Source: Pseudomonas sp. GM80 (GTDB taxonomy: Bacteria > Pseudomonadota > Gammaproteobacteria > Pseudomonadales > Pseudomonadaceae). Taken from it: DNA of 38,596 nt. Below the pieces are notes generated by a model, which saw nothing but the letters and a program-made list of their open reading frames with translations, did not search any database and was not told the origin of the DNA. The translations under genes and the position numbers were made by a program. Location of the stretch: NCBI RefSeq assembly GCF_000282515.1, contig NZ_AKJD01000099.1:1-38596 (forward strand), given 5' to 3'. Shown in pieces: positions 15,660 to 23,889 of this stretch (the stretch's first letter is position 1; each line of letters begins with the position of its first letter).

Positions 15660-17015
15660 TTACGCGCCGATTACGATCGGCCTTGCCAGAGGCGGGACGG
15701 CGGCGCTGACTGGCGCGATACCGGCTTCGAACTCTGGACGGAAGTATTTGATGGCACTGCCCAACGGTTCCACGGCACCCGGTGCGTGAGCACAGAAGGT
15801 CTTGCCCGGGCCGAGGAAGTTGACCAGACCCAGCAGGGTCTCGATGTCGCCTGGCTGACCGCGGCCTTCTTCGATGGCCATCAAGAGCTTGACGCTCCAT
15901 GGCAAACCATCACGGCACGGGGTGCAGAAACCGCACGACTCGCGAGCGAAGAACTGCTCCATGTTGCGCAGCAAGGAGACCATGTTGACGCTGTCATCCA
16001 CCGCCATGGCCAGGCCGGTACCCATACGGGTGCCCACTTTGGCGATGCCGCCGGCGTACATTTGTGCGTCGAGGTGCTCAGGCAGGAGGAAACCGGTACC
16101 GGCGCCGCCTGGCTGCCAGGCCTTGAGTTTGAAGCCGTCGCGCATGCCGCCGGCGTAGTCTTCGAACAACTCGCGACCGGTGACGCCGAATGGCAGCTCC
16201 CACAGGCCCGGGTTTTTGACTTTGCCGGAGAAGCCCATGAGCTTGGTGCCCATGTCTTCGCTGCCTTCGCGGGCCAACGATTTGTACCAGTCAACGCCGT
16301 CGGCAATGATCGCCGGCACGTTGCACAGGGTCTCAACGTTGTTCACGCAAGTCGGCTTGCCCCACACGCCGACGGCGGCAGGGAAGGGCGGCTTGGAGCG
16401 CGGGTTGGCGCGACGGCCTTCGAGGGAGTTGATCAGTGCGGTTTCTTCACCGCAGATGTAACGCCCGGCGCCGGTGTGGACGAACAGCTCGAAATCGAAG
16501 CCGCTGCCGAGAATGTTTTTACCCAGCAGGCCCGCTGCCTTGGCTTCTTCCACGGCACGGTTGAGGTGCTTGGCGGCGGTGGTGTATTCGCCACGCAGGA
16601 AGATGTAGCCACGGTAGGTTTTCAGCGCGCGAGCACTGATCAGCATGCCTTCGATCAGCAGATGGGGCAGTTGCTCCATCAGCATGCGGTCTTTCCAGGT
16701 GTTCGGCTCCATTTCATCCGCGTTGCACAGCAGGTAGCGGATGTTGATGGATTCGTCCTTGGGCATCAGGCCCCACTTCACACCCGTGGGGAAGCCGGCA
16801 CCGCCGCGACCTTTCAAGCCTGCGTCTTTCACGGTCTGGACGATGGCGTCCTGATCCATGTCGGCGAAGGCTTTGCGCGCAGCGGCATAACCGTTCTTGG
16901 CCTGGTACTCGTCGAGCCACACGGCTTCGCCGTCGTCACGCAGACGCCAGGTCAGCGGGTGAGTCTCGGCCGAACGCTGAATGCGGTTGGCAGGACCGAA
17001 AGATGTCAGGGTCAT
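15660..17015 (-). CDS. nuoF: NADH-quinone oxidoreductase subunit F (NADH-binding)
   Basis: The subunit that oxidises NADH and passes electrons to FMN and cluster N3. The 451-residue protein shows the glycine-rich nucleotide motif GRGGAGFPTG (69-78), the FMN-site segment TGAGRYICGEETALINSLEG (181-200) and the cluster ligands C361, C364, C367 (ESCGFCTPCRDG) and C408. The start ATG overlaps the nuoE stop by 4 nt. It works with NuoE and NuoG as the detachable NADH dehydrogenase module. Confidence 0.97.
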   Translation of the reverse strand: MTLTSFGPANRIQRSAETHPLTWRLRDDGEAVWLDEYQAKNGYAAARKAFADMDQDAIVQTVKDAGLKGRGGAGFPTGVKWGLMPKDESINIRYLLCNADEMEPNTWKDRMLMEQLPHLLIEGMLISARALKTYRGYIFLRGEYTTAAKHLNRAVEEAKAAGLLGKNILGSGFDFELFVHTGAGRYICGEETALINSLEGRRANPRSKPPFPAAVGVWGKPTCVNNVETLCNVPAIIADGVDWYKSLAREGSEDMGTKLMGFSGKVKNPGLWELPFGVTGRELFEDYAGGMRDGFKLKAWQPGGAGTGFLLPEHLDAQMYAGGIAKVGTRMGTGLAMAVDDSVNMVSLLRNMEQFFARESCGFCTPCRDGLPWSVKLLMAIEEGRGQPGDIETLLGLVNFLGPGKTFCAHAPGAVEPLGSAIKYFRPEFEAGIAPVSAAVPPLARPIVIGA

Positions 17016-17509
17016 ACGTAGCCCTCGAGCAGTTTGGCGACGCCAGCAGGCTGCACATCACCAAAGGTGTCGTCGTCGATCATCAGCGCCGGTGCCTTGT
17101 CGCAGTTGCCGAGGCAGCAGACAGGCAGCAGGGTGAAACGACCGTCGGTGGTGGTCTGCCCCAGGCCGATGCCCAGATTGTTCTGGATTTCGCTGACCAC
17201 CGACTCGTGGCCGCCGATGTAGCAGACCATGCTGTCGCAGACGCGAATGATGTGACGGCCAACCGGCTGACGGAAAATCTGGCTATAGAACGTCGCCACA
17301 CCTTCAACGTCGCTGGCCGGGATGCCGAGGATCTCGCCGATCGCGTACAAGGCGCCATCCGGCACCCAGCCGCGTTCTTTCTGAACGATCTTCAGGGCTT
17401 CGATCGACGCCGCGCGCGGGTCTTCGTAGTGATGCAGCTCGTGCTCGATGGCCGAGCGCTCGGTTTCACTGAGGGTGAAACGGTCTGTCTGGATAAGCGT
17501 GCTGTTCAT
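17012..17509 (-). CDS. nuoE: NADH-quinone oxidoreductase subunit E (2Fe-2S)
   Basis: A thioredoxin-like subunit of the NADH module with cluster N1a. The 165-residue protein has ligands C91 and C96 (CDSMVC) and C132 and C136 (CLGNC), with spacing as in E. coli NuoE. It begins 2 nt after the nuoCD stop and ends in overlap with nuoF. Confidence 0.97.
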   Translation of the reverse strand: MNSTLIQTDRFTLSETERSAIEHELHHYEDPRAASIEALKIVQKERGWVPDGALYAIGEILGIPASDVEGVATFYSQIFRQPVGRHIIRVCDSMVCYIGGHESVVSEIQNNLGIGLGQTTTDGRFTLLPVCCLGNCDKAPALMIDDDTFGDVQPAGVAKLLEGYV

Positions 17510-17511
17510 GC

Positions 17512-19296
17512 TTAGCGGTCCACGTCGGCCATAACGAAGTCGATACTACCCAGGTACGCAATCAAGTCCGCGACCATGCTGCCTTTGATCACCGAAGGGA
17601 TCTGTTGCAGATGCGGGAAGCTCGGAGTGCGGATCCGGGTACGGTAGCTCATGGTGCCGCCGTCGCTCGTCAGGTAATAACTGTTGATGCCCTTGGTCGC
17701 TTCGATCATCTGGAAGGATTCGTTGGCCGGCATCACCGGGCCCCACGAAACTTGCAGGAAGTGCGTGATCAAGGTTTCGATGTGCTGCAGCGTGCGCTCT
17801 TTCGGCGGCGGCGTGGTCAGCGGGTGATCCGCCTTGTACGGGCCTTCCGGCATGTTGCGCATGCACTGGTCGATGATCTTGATGCTCTGGCGCATCTCTT
17901 CAACGCGCACCATGCAGCGGTCGTAGGCATCGCCATTGGCAGCCAGCGGCACTTCGAACTCGAAGTTCTCGTAGCCGGAGTATGGACGCGCTTTACGCAG
18001 GTCAAAGTCGCAACCGGTCGAACGCAGGCCGGCACCGGTGACGCCCCATTCCAGGGCTTCTTTGGTGTTGTAGGCAGCGACGCCGATGGTACGGCCCTTG
18101 AGGATGCTGTTCTGCAGGGCAGCCTTGGTGTATTCGTCGAGGCGTTTTGGCAGCCATTCAACGAAGTCTTTCACCAGTTTGTCCCAGCCGCGCGGCAGGT
18201 CGTGGGCAACACCGCCGATGCGGTACCAGGCCGGGTGCAGACGGAAACCGGTAATCGCTTCAATCACCGTGTACGCCTTCTGGCGGTCGGTGAAAGTGAA
18301 GAACACCGGAGTCATGGCGCCGACGTCCTGGATGTATGTCCCGAGGAACAGCAGGTGGCTGGTGATCCGGAAGAACTCGGCCATCATGATGCGGATGACG
18401 TCGACCTTCTCAGGCACCTTGATGCCGGCCAGCTTCTCGACCGAGAGCACGTACGGCAGGTTGTTCATCACGCCGCCGAGGTAATCGATACGGTCGGTGT
18501 ACGGGATGAAACTGTGCCACGACTGACGCTCGGCCATCTTCTCGGCACCACGGTGGTGGTAACCGACATCCGGCACGCAGTCGACGATTTCTTCACCGTC
18601 CAGCTGCAGAATGATGCGGAACGCACCGTGCGCCGAAGGGTGGTTCGGGCCGAGGTTGAGGAACATGTAGTCCTCGTTCGTCCCGGAACGCTTCATGCCC
18701 CAGTCTTCAGGGCGGAAACGCGCGGCTTCTTCCTCAAGCTGTTGCTTGGCGAGGTTGAGGCTGAACGGATCGAATTCGGTAGCACGCGCCGGGAAGTCCT
18801 TGCGCAGCGGGTGACCTTCCCAGGTCGGCGGCATCATGATGCGCGACAGGTGCGGGTGACCTTTGAAGTCGATGCCGAACATGTCCCAGACTTCACGCTC
18901 GTACCAGTTGGCGTTCGGCCAGATACCGGTAACGGTCGGCAAGCTGAGGTCGCTCTCGGACAAGGCGACCTTGATCATCACGTCACTATTACGCTCCAGC
19001 GACATGAGGTGATAGAACACGGTGAATTCAGCGTCGCTCGGCAGCCCTTGACGCTTGGTGCGCAGACGCTCGTCCACGCCGTGCAGGTCATAGAGCATGA
19101 CGTACGGCTTGGGCAGGTTGCGCAGGAAGGTCAGGACTTCGACGAGTTTGGCGCGCGCCACCCACAGCACCGGCATGCCGGTGCGGGTCGACTGAGCGGT
19201 GAACGCTTCGGCGCCAAAACGGTTGTTCAATTCAACGACCACATCCTGGTCGTCTGCCTTATAAGGCGGGATGTACAGAGCGCTGCCTGTAGTCAT
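17512..19296 (-). CDS. nuoC: NADH-quinone oxidoreductase fused subunit C/D
   Basis: A 594-residue fusion of the NuoC (30 kDa-like) and NuoD (49 kDa-like) subunits, as in enterobacteria and pseudomonads. The N-terminal 200 residues carry the NuoC signature YEREVWDMFGIDFKGHPHLS. The C-terminal part carries NuoD motifs, including LGPNHPSAHGAFRIILQLDG, the quinone-site region DVGYHHRGAEKMAERQSW and the final SIDFVMADVDR. ATG 19296 (MTTGSALYIPPYK) is preferred over a start 8 codons upstream, although no strong ribosome-binding site precedes it. A 73-nt gap separates it from nuoB. Confidence 0.97.
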   Translation of the reverse strand: MTTGSALYIPPYKADDQDVVVELNNRFGAEAFTAQSTRTGMPVLWVARAKLVEVLTFLRNLPKPYVMLYDLHGVDERLRTKRQGLPSDAEFTVFYHLMSLERNSDVMIKVALSESDLSLPTVTGIWPNANWYEREVWDMFGIDFKGHPHLSRIMMPPTWEGHPLRKDFPARATEFDPFSLNLAKQQLEEEAARFRPEDWGMKRSGTNEDYMFLNLGPNHPSAHGAFRIILQLDGEEIVDCVPDVGYHHRGAEKMAERQSWHSFIPYTDRIDYLGGVMNNLPYVLSVEKLAGIKVPEKVDVIRIMMAEFFRITSHLLFLGTYIQDVGAMTPVFFTFTDRQKAYTVIEAITGFRLHPAWYRIGGVAHDLPRGWDKLVKDFVEWLPKRLDEYTKAALQNSILKGRTIGVAAYNTKEALEWGVTGAGLRSTGCDFDLRKARPYSGYENFEFEVPLAANGDAYDRCMVRVEEMRQSIKIIDQCMRNMPEGPYKADHPLTTPPPKERTLQHIETLITHFLQVSWGPVMPANESFQMIEATKGINSYYLTSDGGTMSYRTRIRTPSFPHLQQIPSVIKGSMVADLIAYLGSIDFVMADVDR

Positions 19297-19369
19297 GGTT
19301 ATTTTTTCGCTTTCGGTCAACGTAAAGAATGAAGCCAGCTTCTCGTTTCTTTGTCAGAACAGATCTGGA

Positions 19370-20044
19370 TCAGACTTCGTCAGGGCTGCGCAGGTTAGTA
19401 ACTGCGATTCGCTGTTCGCGGCGCTGTTCCTTTTGCGAAGGCATGTCGGCGCGATAAACGCCTTGATCGCCAACGACCCAGGAAAGCGGACGACGCTCCT
19501 GTCCAATCGATTCCTGCAACAGCATCAAGCCTTGCAGAAATGCTTCCGGACGAGGAGGGCAGCCAGGTACGTAGACGTCCACGGGCAGGAACTTGTCCAC
19601 CCCTTGAACCACAGAGTAGATGTCGTACATGCCACCGGAGTTAGCGCACGAACCCATGGAGATCACCCACTTCGGCTCAAGCATCTGCTCGTAGAGACGC
19701 TGGATGATCGGCGCCATCTTGATGAAGCAGGTACCGGCGATAACCATGAAGTCGGCCTGACGCGGCGATGCCCGGATAACCTCGGCGCCAAAGCGCGCGA
19801 TGTCGTGGGGCGCCGTGAAGGCGGTGGTCATTTCCACGTAGCAGCACGACAAGCCAAAGTTGTACGGCCACAGGGAGTTCTTACGTCCCCAGTTGACCGC
19901 GCCACTCAGCACGTCTTCCAGCTTGCCCATGAAAATGTTTTTGTGAACTTGATCTTCTAACGGATCGGAAACGGTTTCCCGTTCGCCAATCGGATACTGC
20001 TCGTTAGGAGCATCGGGGTCGATCCTGGTGAGATTGTATTGCAT
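19370..20044 (-). CDS. nuoB: NADH-quinone oxidoreductase subunit B (cluster N2)
   Basis: Holds the terminal 4Fe-4S cluster N2, which reduces quinone. The 224-residue protein has the adjacent cysteines C67-C68 (GLSCCYVEM), C133 (MGSCANSGG) and C162 (PGCPPRPE), the expected ligand set. I prefer ATG 20044 (MQYNLTRIDPD) to a TTG two codons earlier; GAGG lies 9 nt upstream. It follows nuoA by 10 nt. Confidence 0.97.
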   Translation of the reverse strand: MQYNLTRIDPDAPNEQYPIGERETVSDPLEDQVHKNIFMGKLEDVLSGAVNWGRKNSLWPYNFGLSCCYVEMTTAFTAPHDIARFGAEVIRASPRQADFMVIAGTCFIKMAPIIQRLYEQMLEPKWVISMGSCANSGGMYDIYSVVQGVDKFLPVDVYVPGCPPRPEAFLQGLMLLQESIGQERRPLSWVVGDQGVYRADMPSQKEQRREQRIAVTNLRSPDEV

Positions 20045-20054
20045 TGCCAAAGCC

Positions 20055-20468
20055 TCATTGTTTCAGCTTCGCCTGCCGCTTGCGACGAGCTTCCGGAGCC
20101 CAGTCAAGGGCGCCCACTCGGAACAGGTAGACAAGACCTGCCAACAGAATTGCTATGAAAACGAGAGCTTCGACGAATCCGGTCCAGCCGCTTTCGCGGA
20201 CGGACACAGACCATGCAAAGAGAAAGAGGGCTTCGATATCGAAGATCACGAAGAGCATCGCGACCAGATAGAATTTGGCTGAGAGCCGCAAGCGGGCGCC
20301 ACCGGTAGGTAGCATGCCCGACTCGAACGGTTCGTTTTTGCTGCGGCCCCAGGCTTTTGACCCAAGGAGGCTGGAGACGCCAAGCATGAAGGCACACAGG
20401 CCGACGACACCCAGAAGGAAAATGGCAAAGCCCCAGTTGTGGGCCATGAGTCCTGTCGCTTCGGGCAT
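20055..20468 (-). CDS. nuoA: NADH-quinone oxidoreductase subunit A
   Basis: First gene of the operon: a 137-residue membrane subunit with three transmembrane helices. The conserved loop FESGMLPTGGARLRLSAKFY and the acidic TM2 motif LFVIFDIEALFLFAW are clear. ATG 20468 (MPEATGLMAHNWGF) has AAGGA 8 nt upstream; upstream in-frame codons would add an unlike N-terminus. Confidence 0.97.
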   Translation of the reverse strand: MPEATGLMAHNWGFAIFLLGVVGLCAFMLGVSSLLGSKAWGRSKNEPFESGMLPTGGARLRLSAKFYLVAMLFVIFDIEALFLFAWSVSVRESGWTGFVEALVFIAILLAGLVYLFRVGALDWAPEARRKRQAKLKQ

Positions 20469-20555
20469 GCTGGTAATCCTTAACAGAGAGCAAAGGTCTC
20501 TGAGCTTGATAAAGAAATAGGCAGTGACGATATGTCGCAGCAATCAATCGCGCTG

Positions 20556-20584
20556 ATTTTATGGCTAAACACCCGGCAAGTAAA
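20556..20584 (-). promoter_or_regulatory. Candidate sigma-70 promoter for the nuo operon
   Basis: On the minus strand, TTTACT (20584-20579) and TAAAAT (20561-20556) are separated by 17 nt and match 4 of 6 and 5 of 6 consensus bases. A start near 20549 would give a leader of about 80 nt before nuoA. Confidence 0.45.
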
Positions 20585-20717
20585 ATTCCTATAGCGAAAT
20601 TATTTATTGGAATAAGGACATAGCGCACCTCCAAGCCCCGCCAGCCCATGCGTTGCGGGCATTAGCCGGTTTTCCGGGAAATATGTTTTGTTTGAAATGT
20701 AACGAACATAGTTACTG

Positions 20718-20736
20718 CTAAATGATAATCAATATT
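20718..20736. promoter_or_regulatory. Fur-box-like site
   Basis: CTAAATGATAATCAATATT matches the 19-bp consensus GATAATGATAATCATTATC at 14 of 19 positions, including an unbroken run of 11. No convincing gene starts just downstream on either strand; nuoA begins 250 bp away. An 8-bp inverted repeat TACTTGCA/TGCAAGTA lies at 20789-20810. The rest of 20740-21000 holds no gene I can support. Confidence 0.45.
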
Positions 20737-21003
20737 GTTTGGAGCGGTTTTTCAACTGTTTATCGGGTGAGGTGTTGGGAAGTTGTCTTACTTGCACGTT
20801 ACTGCAAGTAGCGATGGCGCCCGTTTTACCCGATTTTTCCTACGCCCGACCCGCTCTGGATCAATGTTTCACCCAAAGGCTGCCCTTGACCCCGCAGGAG
20901 CAAAGCTTGCTCGCGAAAGCGCCAGACCAGCCACCATCGGTTTCGGACATCAACCGGAACGCCGAACACATCCCATCGAGCTACCTTGGATAAATGACAC
21001 CCC

Positions 21004-21081
21004 GTAGGAGCTGCCGCAGGCTGCGATCTGTTGATCTGCTTTTTTTACGATCCAAAGATCGCAGCCTGCGGCAGCTCCTAC
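21004..21081. repeat. Palindromic intergenic repeat, copy 3 (left flank of the cluster)
   Basis: The left arm GTAGGAGCTGCCGCAGGCTG continues into CGATC; the right arm is its reverse complement and ends at 21081. It differs from the other copies by an A-to-C change in both arms (CCGCAGG rather than CCGAAGG), a compensated change that keeps the pairing intact. Confidence 0.92.
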
Positions 21082-21295
21082 AGGGTATTCGCGGCGAGTT
21101 CGCTGGTGCGGCAGACGCTGGCCAACAGGATTCGATTGACCACTCAGTATGATCACTTGATGCAGCATCAACAGGGCTCGGCGCTGTGTGTTGTCGACGA
21201 CGGGGTCGATAAGGTTTTGCGGGAAGGAATTGAGAGCTTCAGTGAGCGGGGGCTCAGTTGGAAACTGATGGCCCGGTCAGTTGCCTCTTTGATCT

Positions 21296-21458
21296 TTAAA
21301 CCCCGGCGCTCTCGAAGTAGCCCCACGCATAGCCACCGTAAAGCTGAGTTCGCAGACCTCCATCGATGACCATATCGGCGCCTTCGGCTATCGCATCTCC
21401 CGATGTCTGAGGCCGCGCCCGTGATAAGCGCTGGTTTACCGCTCAATCTTCCATTCAT
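21296..21458 (-). pseudogene. Remnant of a short-chain dehydrogenase gene with internal deletion
   Basis: From ATG 21458 the sequence reads MNGRLSGKPALITGAASDIG, the N-terminal Rossmann motif of classical SDR enzymes (TGxxxGIG form, with Asp in place of Gly). The frame then shifts to AIAEGADMVIDGGLRTQLYG and on to a stop at 21298-21296. Residues like ADMVIDGG are the usual C-terminal end of SDRs. The roughly 190 residues between, including the catalytic Tyr-x3-Lys, are missing. It is a scar, probably from an earlier rearrangement beside the cluster. The plus-strand stretch 21090-21290 is open but not recognisable. Confidence 0.65.
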
Positions 21459-21684
21459 TAATTACTCTGCGCAATACAAGGCTGTGGGGCGTGTGCCGGG
21501 AAGTTGTAGGTGGCGCACGGCTAGAACCTGGAACCGTTAATGTGATCTGGCCTGTGCATATGATCTTTAAGAGTGTTCCTACAGATCATTCGTTAATCAT
21601 TGAAGGGGTTTTCTTGAATGCCTACAAAAGCGCTGACTGTGACGCTGAGGTGGGCTGTAATCAATTAAGCTTTGATGGTGTAGA

Positions 21685-21712
21685 GATGTTGGATGTTGGA
21701 TGTTGGATGTTG
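21685..21712. repeat. Tandem repeat, four copies of GATGTTG
   Basis: Four perfect head-to-tail copies of the 7-bp unit are followed by one decayed unit (AATGTTT). They lie 92-119 bp upstream of the first cluster gene, in the probable promoter region. Confidence 0.85.
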
Positions 21713-21803
21713 AATGTTTGTTGGTGCGCAGTATTTTCATTGACGCTACTTAATTGCCTGCTGGTCATTGTTCCGGTTATATGGACTTATATTGAGGTCG
21801 TGT

Positions 21804-23042
21804 ATGTCAGAGCAGCGAAACAAGTACATTAATACCGCCCGATCCGTCGATATTGGAAATCCGTCATGGGCCTTTGCACAACAATCGGGGTTGACCGATT
21901 TGAGTGTCAAGCATACTCAGCTGGGGCGTATGCAGGACCAGAACGGCCATGCCTTCATGAACATGTGCTCTTGTTCATATTTGGGTCTTGAGGTCGATCC
22001 GCGTCTGGCGCGCCGCGCCGCCGATTATGTGCTCAATAGCGGTACGGTGAACCTGCCCACCTCGCGTATCAGGATAAGGTTGCGAGAACTCGATGAGCTT
22101 GAGGATGCCTTGTCCGCGCACTTCAACTGTCGAGCCTTTACGGCGACGTCCTGCAGTGCGGGGATCGTGGCCTCGTTGCCGCTCCTGGCCGCTGGTATGT
22201 TTACTCAGGGGCAGCGCCCCGTAGTGATCTTTGACAAACATGCCCATTTTGCCCTGAATCAGGTCAAGGCCATTTGTGGTGATGAAACGCAGGTGGTGAC
22301 CTGCAATCACAACGATGTCGATTTTATTGAGGATATGTGCAAGCGGTACCCGCTGGTCGCCTATGTTGCTGACGGTGCCTATAGCATGGGAGGCAGTGCG
22401 CCTATCGAGCGGTTGTTGGCGTTGCAGGATAAATATGGGCTGTTTCTCTATTTCGATGACTCTCACTCATTAAGTGCCTATGGCGAACAGGGTGAAGGTT
22501 ATATTCGTACGTATATACCCGAGTTGAATCCTCGTACCCTGCTGGTGTATTCATTGGCCAAGGCATTCGGTGCCAATGGTGGCGGCATATTCATGTCGGA
22601 GAAGGCCGACTATCAAAGTGTCTTTCGTCGCTTTGGTGGGCCGATGTCTTATTCTCAATATATAAATCCGGCTGCTATCGGTGCGGCCATGGCGTCGCTG
22701 GATATTCATAAGAGTCCTGAACTTGGCGTCTTGCAGGAGAAGCTGAATTCCAATATTCGTCTATTCGACAGTTTAATCAATACAGAGCACGCGGGGTCAG
22801 GGCTGCCGATTCGGGTTATTCCATTGGACAGCCCGGACATGGCGATCAGCGTTTCCGAAGGTGTGTTCAAACGAGGCTATTACACCTCGGCGGTGTTCTT
22901 TCCGATTGTGGCCAGAAACAAGTCCGGTTTGCGCGTGATGCTGCGTGCCGATATGTCGGAAGAGGACGTACGGAGTTTTTGCTTCGCCGTCAGAGCAGAG
23001 ATTGAAGTAGCCCGCTTGCACCTGAAGCCTGCCGAGCATTGA
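21804..23042 (+). CDS. Alpha-oxoamine synthase family PLP enzyme (AONS/KBL/ALAS-like)
   Basis: Members of this fold-type I family condense an amino acid with an acyl-CoA, losing CO2, to give an alpha-amino ketone. The 412-residue protein shows the expected sites: the PLP lysine K253 in SLAKAFGANGG, the DDSH motif at 218-221 (D218 for the pyridine nitrogen, H221), an H-containing FDKHAHFALNQ segment around 143-153, and D190-G-A-Y-S-M-G-G, equivalent to DGxFSMDG in BioF. ATG 21804 (MSEQRNKYIN) has GAGG 6 nt upstream; an upstream in-frame ATG lies in unlike sequence. First gene of the cluster; it is 9 nt from the next. BioF and Kbl functions are unlikely here, because biotin or threonine-pathway partners are absent. 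The substrate is unknown. Confidence 0.9.
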   Translation: MSEQRNKYINTARSVDIGNPSWAFAQQSGLTDLSVKHTQLGRMQDQNGHAFMNMCSCSYLGLEVDPRLARRAADYVLNSGTVNLPTSRIRIRLRELDELEDALSAHFNCRAFTATSCSAGIVASLPLLAAGMFTQGQRPVVIFDKHAHFALNQVKAICGDETQVVTCNHNDVDFIEDMCKRYPLVAYVADGAYSMGGSAPIERLLALQDKYGLFLYFDDSHSLSAYGEQGEGYIRTYIPELNPRTLLVYSLAKAFGANGGGIFMSEKADYQSVFRRFGGPMSYSQYINPAAIGAAMASLDIHKSPELGVLQEKLNSNIRLFDSLINTEHAGSGLPIRVIPLDSPDMAISVSEGVFKRGYYTSAVFFPIVARNKSGLRVMLRADMSEEDVRSFCFAVRAEIEVARLHLKPAEH

Positions 23043-23051
23043 GAGGTGGTG

Positions 23052-23879
23052 ATGACTCATCCGATACCACGAAGCCTGTTGTATTGCTCTGCCTTGCACC
23101 CGGAGCAATACGCCAAGAGTGCCCTGACGGATGTCATGGTGATTGATCTGGAAGACGGTGTTCCCCTCGCCAAAAAAGCCGAAGCCCGCTTATGTGTCGA
23201 GCAGTTCTATCGATCCCCTACAGCGCAGCGTACGGCGCTGCGCATCAACCCGCTGCGTGATAACCAAGGGTTGCTTGATCTGTTGCTGGTGCAATCCCTC
23301 GAACAGCGCCCCGAATACATCGTCCTCGCCATGGCTGAAGCCGCAGCCGAAGTAGACGTCGTACGCGCCAATTTAGGGGGGCAGGGAGGCAGCCCGAAAA
23401 TCCTCGTCACCGTCGAAACACCGGCCTGCCTGCGGGATATTTACGCCATTGCATCCAGCGCTGACGGACTGATTTTCGGTTCTGCCGACTACGCGGCCAG
23501 CCTTGGTGTGCCGATTGGCGGCTGGAACAATATCCTCCACGCCCGTACAAGCATCGTTGCCGCCGCCAGCGCAGCGGGGATTCCCGCGTTCGACACCGCT
23601 TACTTCAACCTCGATGACGACGCCGGGTTACTCAAGGAATGCCAGGACACCCGGGCGTTGGGATTCAGTGGCAAGACCTCGATTCACCCAAGGCAGATAT
23701 CCATCATCAATGAGGCGTTCACCCCTTCGATCGCCGAGTACGAACATGCCTTGGCCGTTGTGCAGGCGGCGCAAGACAGTGGTGAAAAAATCACCCGGCT
23801 GAAGCACCTGATGGTCGGGCCGCCCTTCGTCAAGCAAGCCCGCAAAGTCATCCAGCGCGCCCAGGAACTGGGTCTATAA
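23052..23879 (+). CDS. CitE-like lyase (HpcH/HpaI-type, citramalyl/malyl-CoA lyase family)
   Basis: A 275-residue TIM-barrel enzyme of the citrate lyase beta-subunit family, whose members split or form 3-hydroxyacyl-CoA such as malyl-CoA, methylmalyl-CoA or (S)-citramalyl-CoA. The Mg/CoA site residues are visible: VIDLEDGVP (E34, D35), LRINPL (R64), VTVETPACL (E122), LIFGSADYAASLG (D146) and the late GKTSIHPRQI loop. ATG 23052 is preferred over two preceding GTG codons, with AGAGG just upstream. The next gene encodes a MaoC-type dehydratase; the pair resembles the lyase-hydratase pair of itaconate degradation (Ccl/Ich) and of the ethylmalonyl-CoA pathway, but no CoA transferase is present. 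Confidence 0.88.
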   Translation: MTHPIPRSLLYCSALHPEQYAKSALTDVMVIDLEDGVPLAKKAEARLCVEQFYRSPTAQRTALRINPLRDNQGLLDLLLVQSLEQRPEYIVLAMAEAAAEVDVVRANLGGQGGSPKILVTVETPACLRDIYAIASSADGLIFGSADYAASLGVPIGGWNNILHARTSIVAAASAAGIPAFDTAYFNLDDDAGLLKECQDTRALGFSGKTSIHPRQISIINEAFTPSIAEYEHALAVVQAAQDSGEKITRLKHLMVGPPFVKQARKVIQRAQELGL

Positions 23880-23889
23880 GGAGAACAGC

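Noticed and set aside
20739..20993. An 84-codon frame just after the Fur-like site
   Set aside because: No good ribosome-binding site, no recognisable family and an overlapping alternative frame; part of it passes through REP-like sequence. It may be a gene remnant at most.
21031..21369. A 112-codon plus-strand frame between the palindrome and the first cluster gene
   Set aside because: It starts inside the palindromic repeat and ends over the SDR remnant on the other strand. The middle looks somewhat protein-like, but I cannot tie it to any family.
21491..21832. A 113-codon frame overlapping the start of the oxoamine synthase gene
   Set aside because: It reads through the heptamer array as a repetitive peptide, lacks a convincing start signal and overlaps a certain gene.
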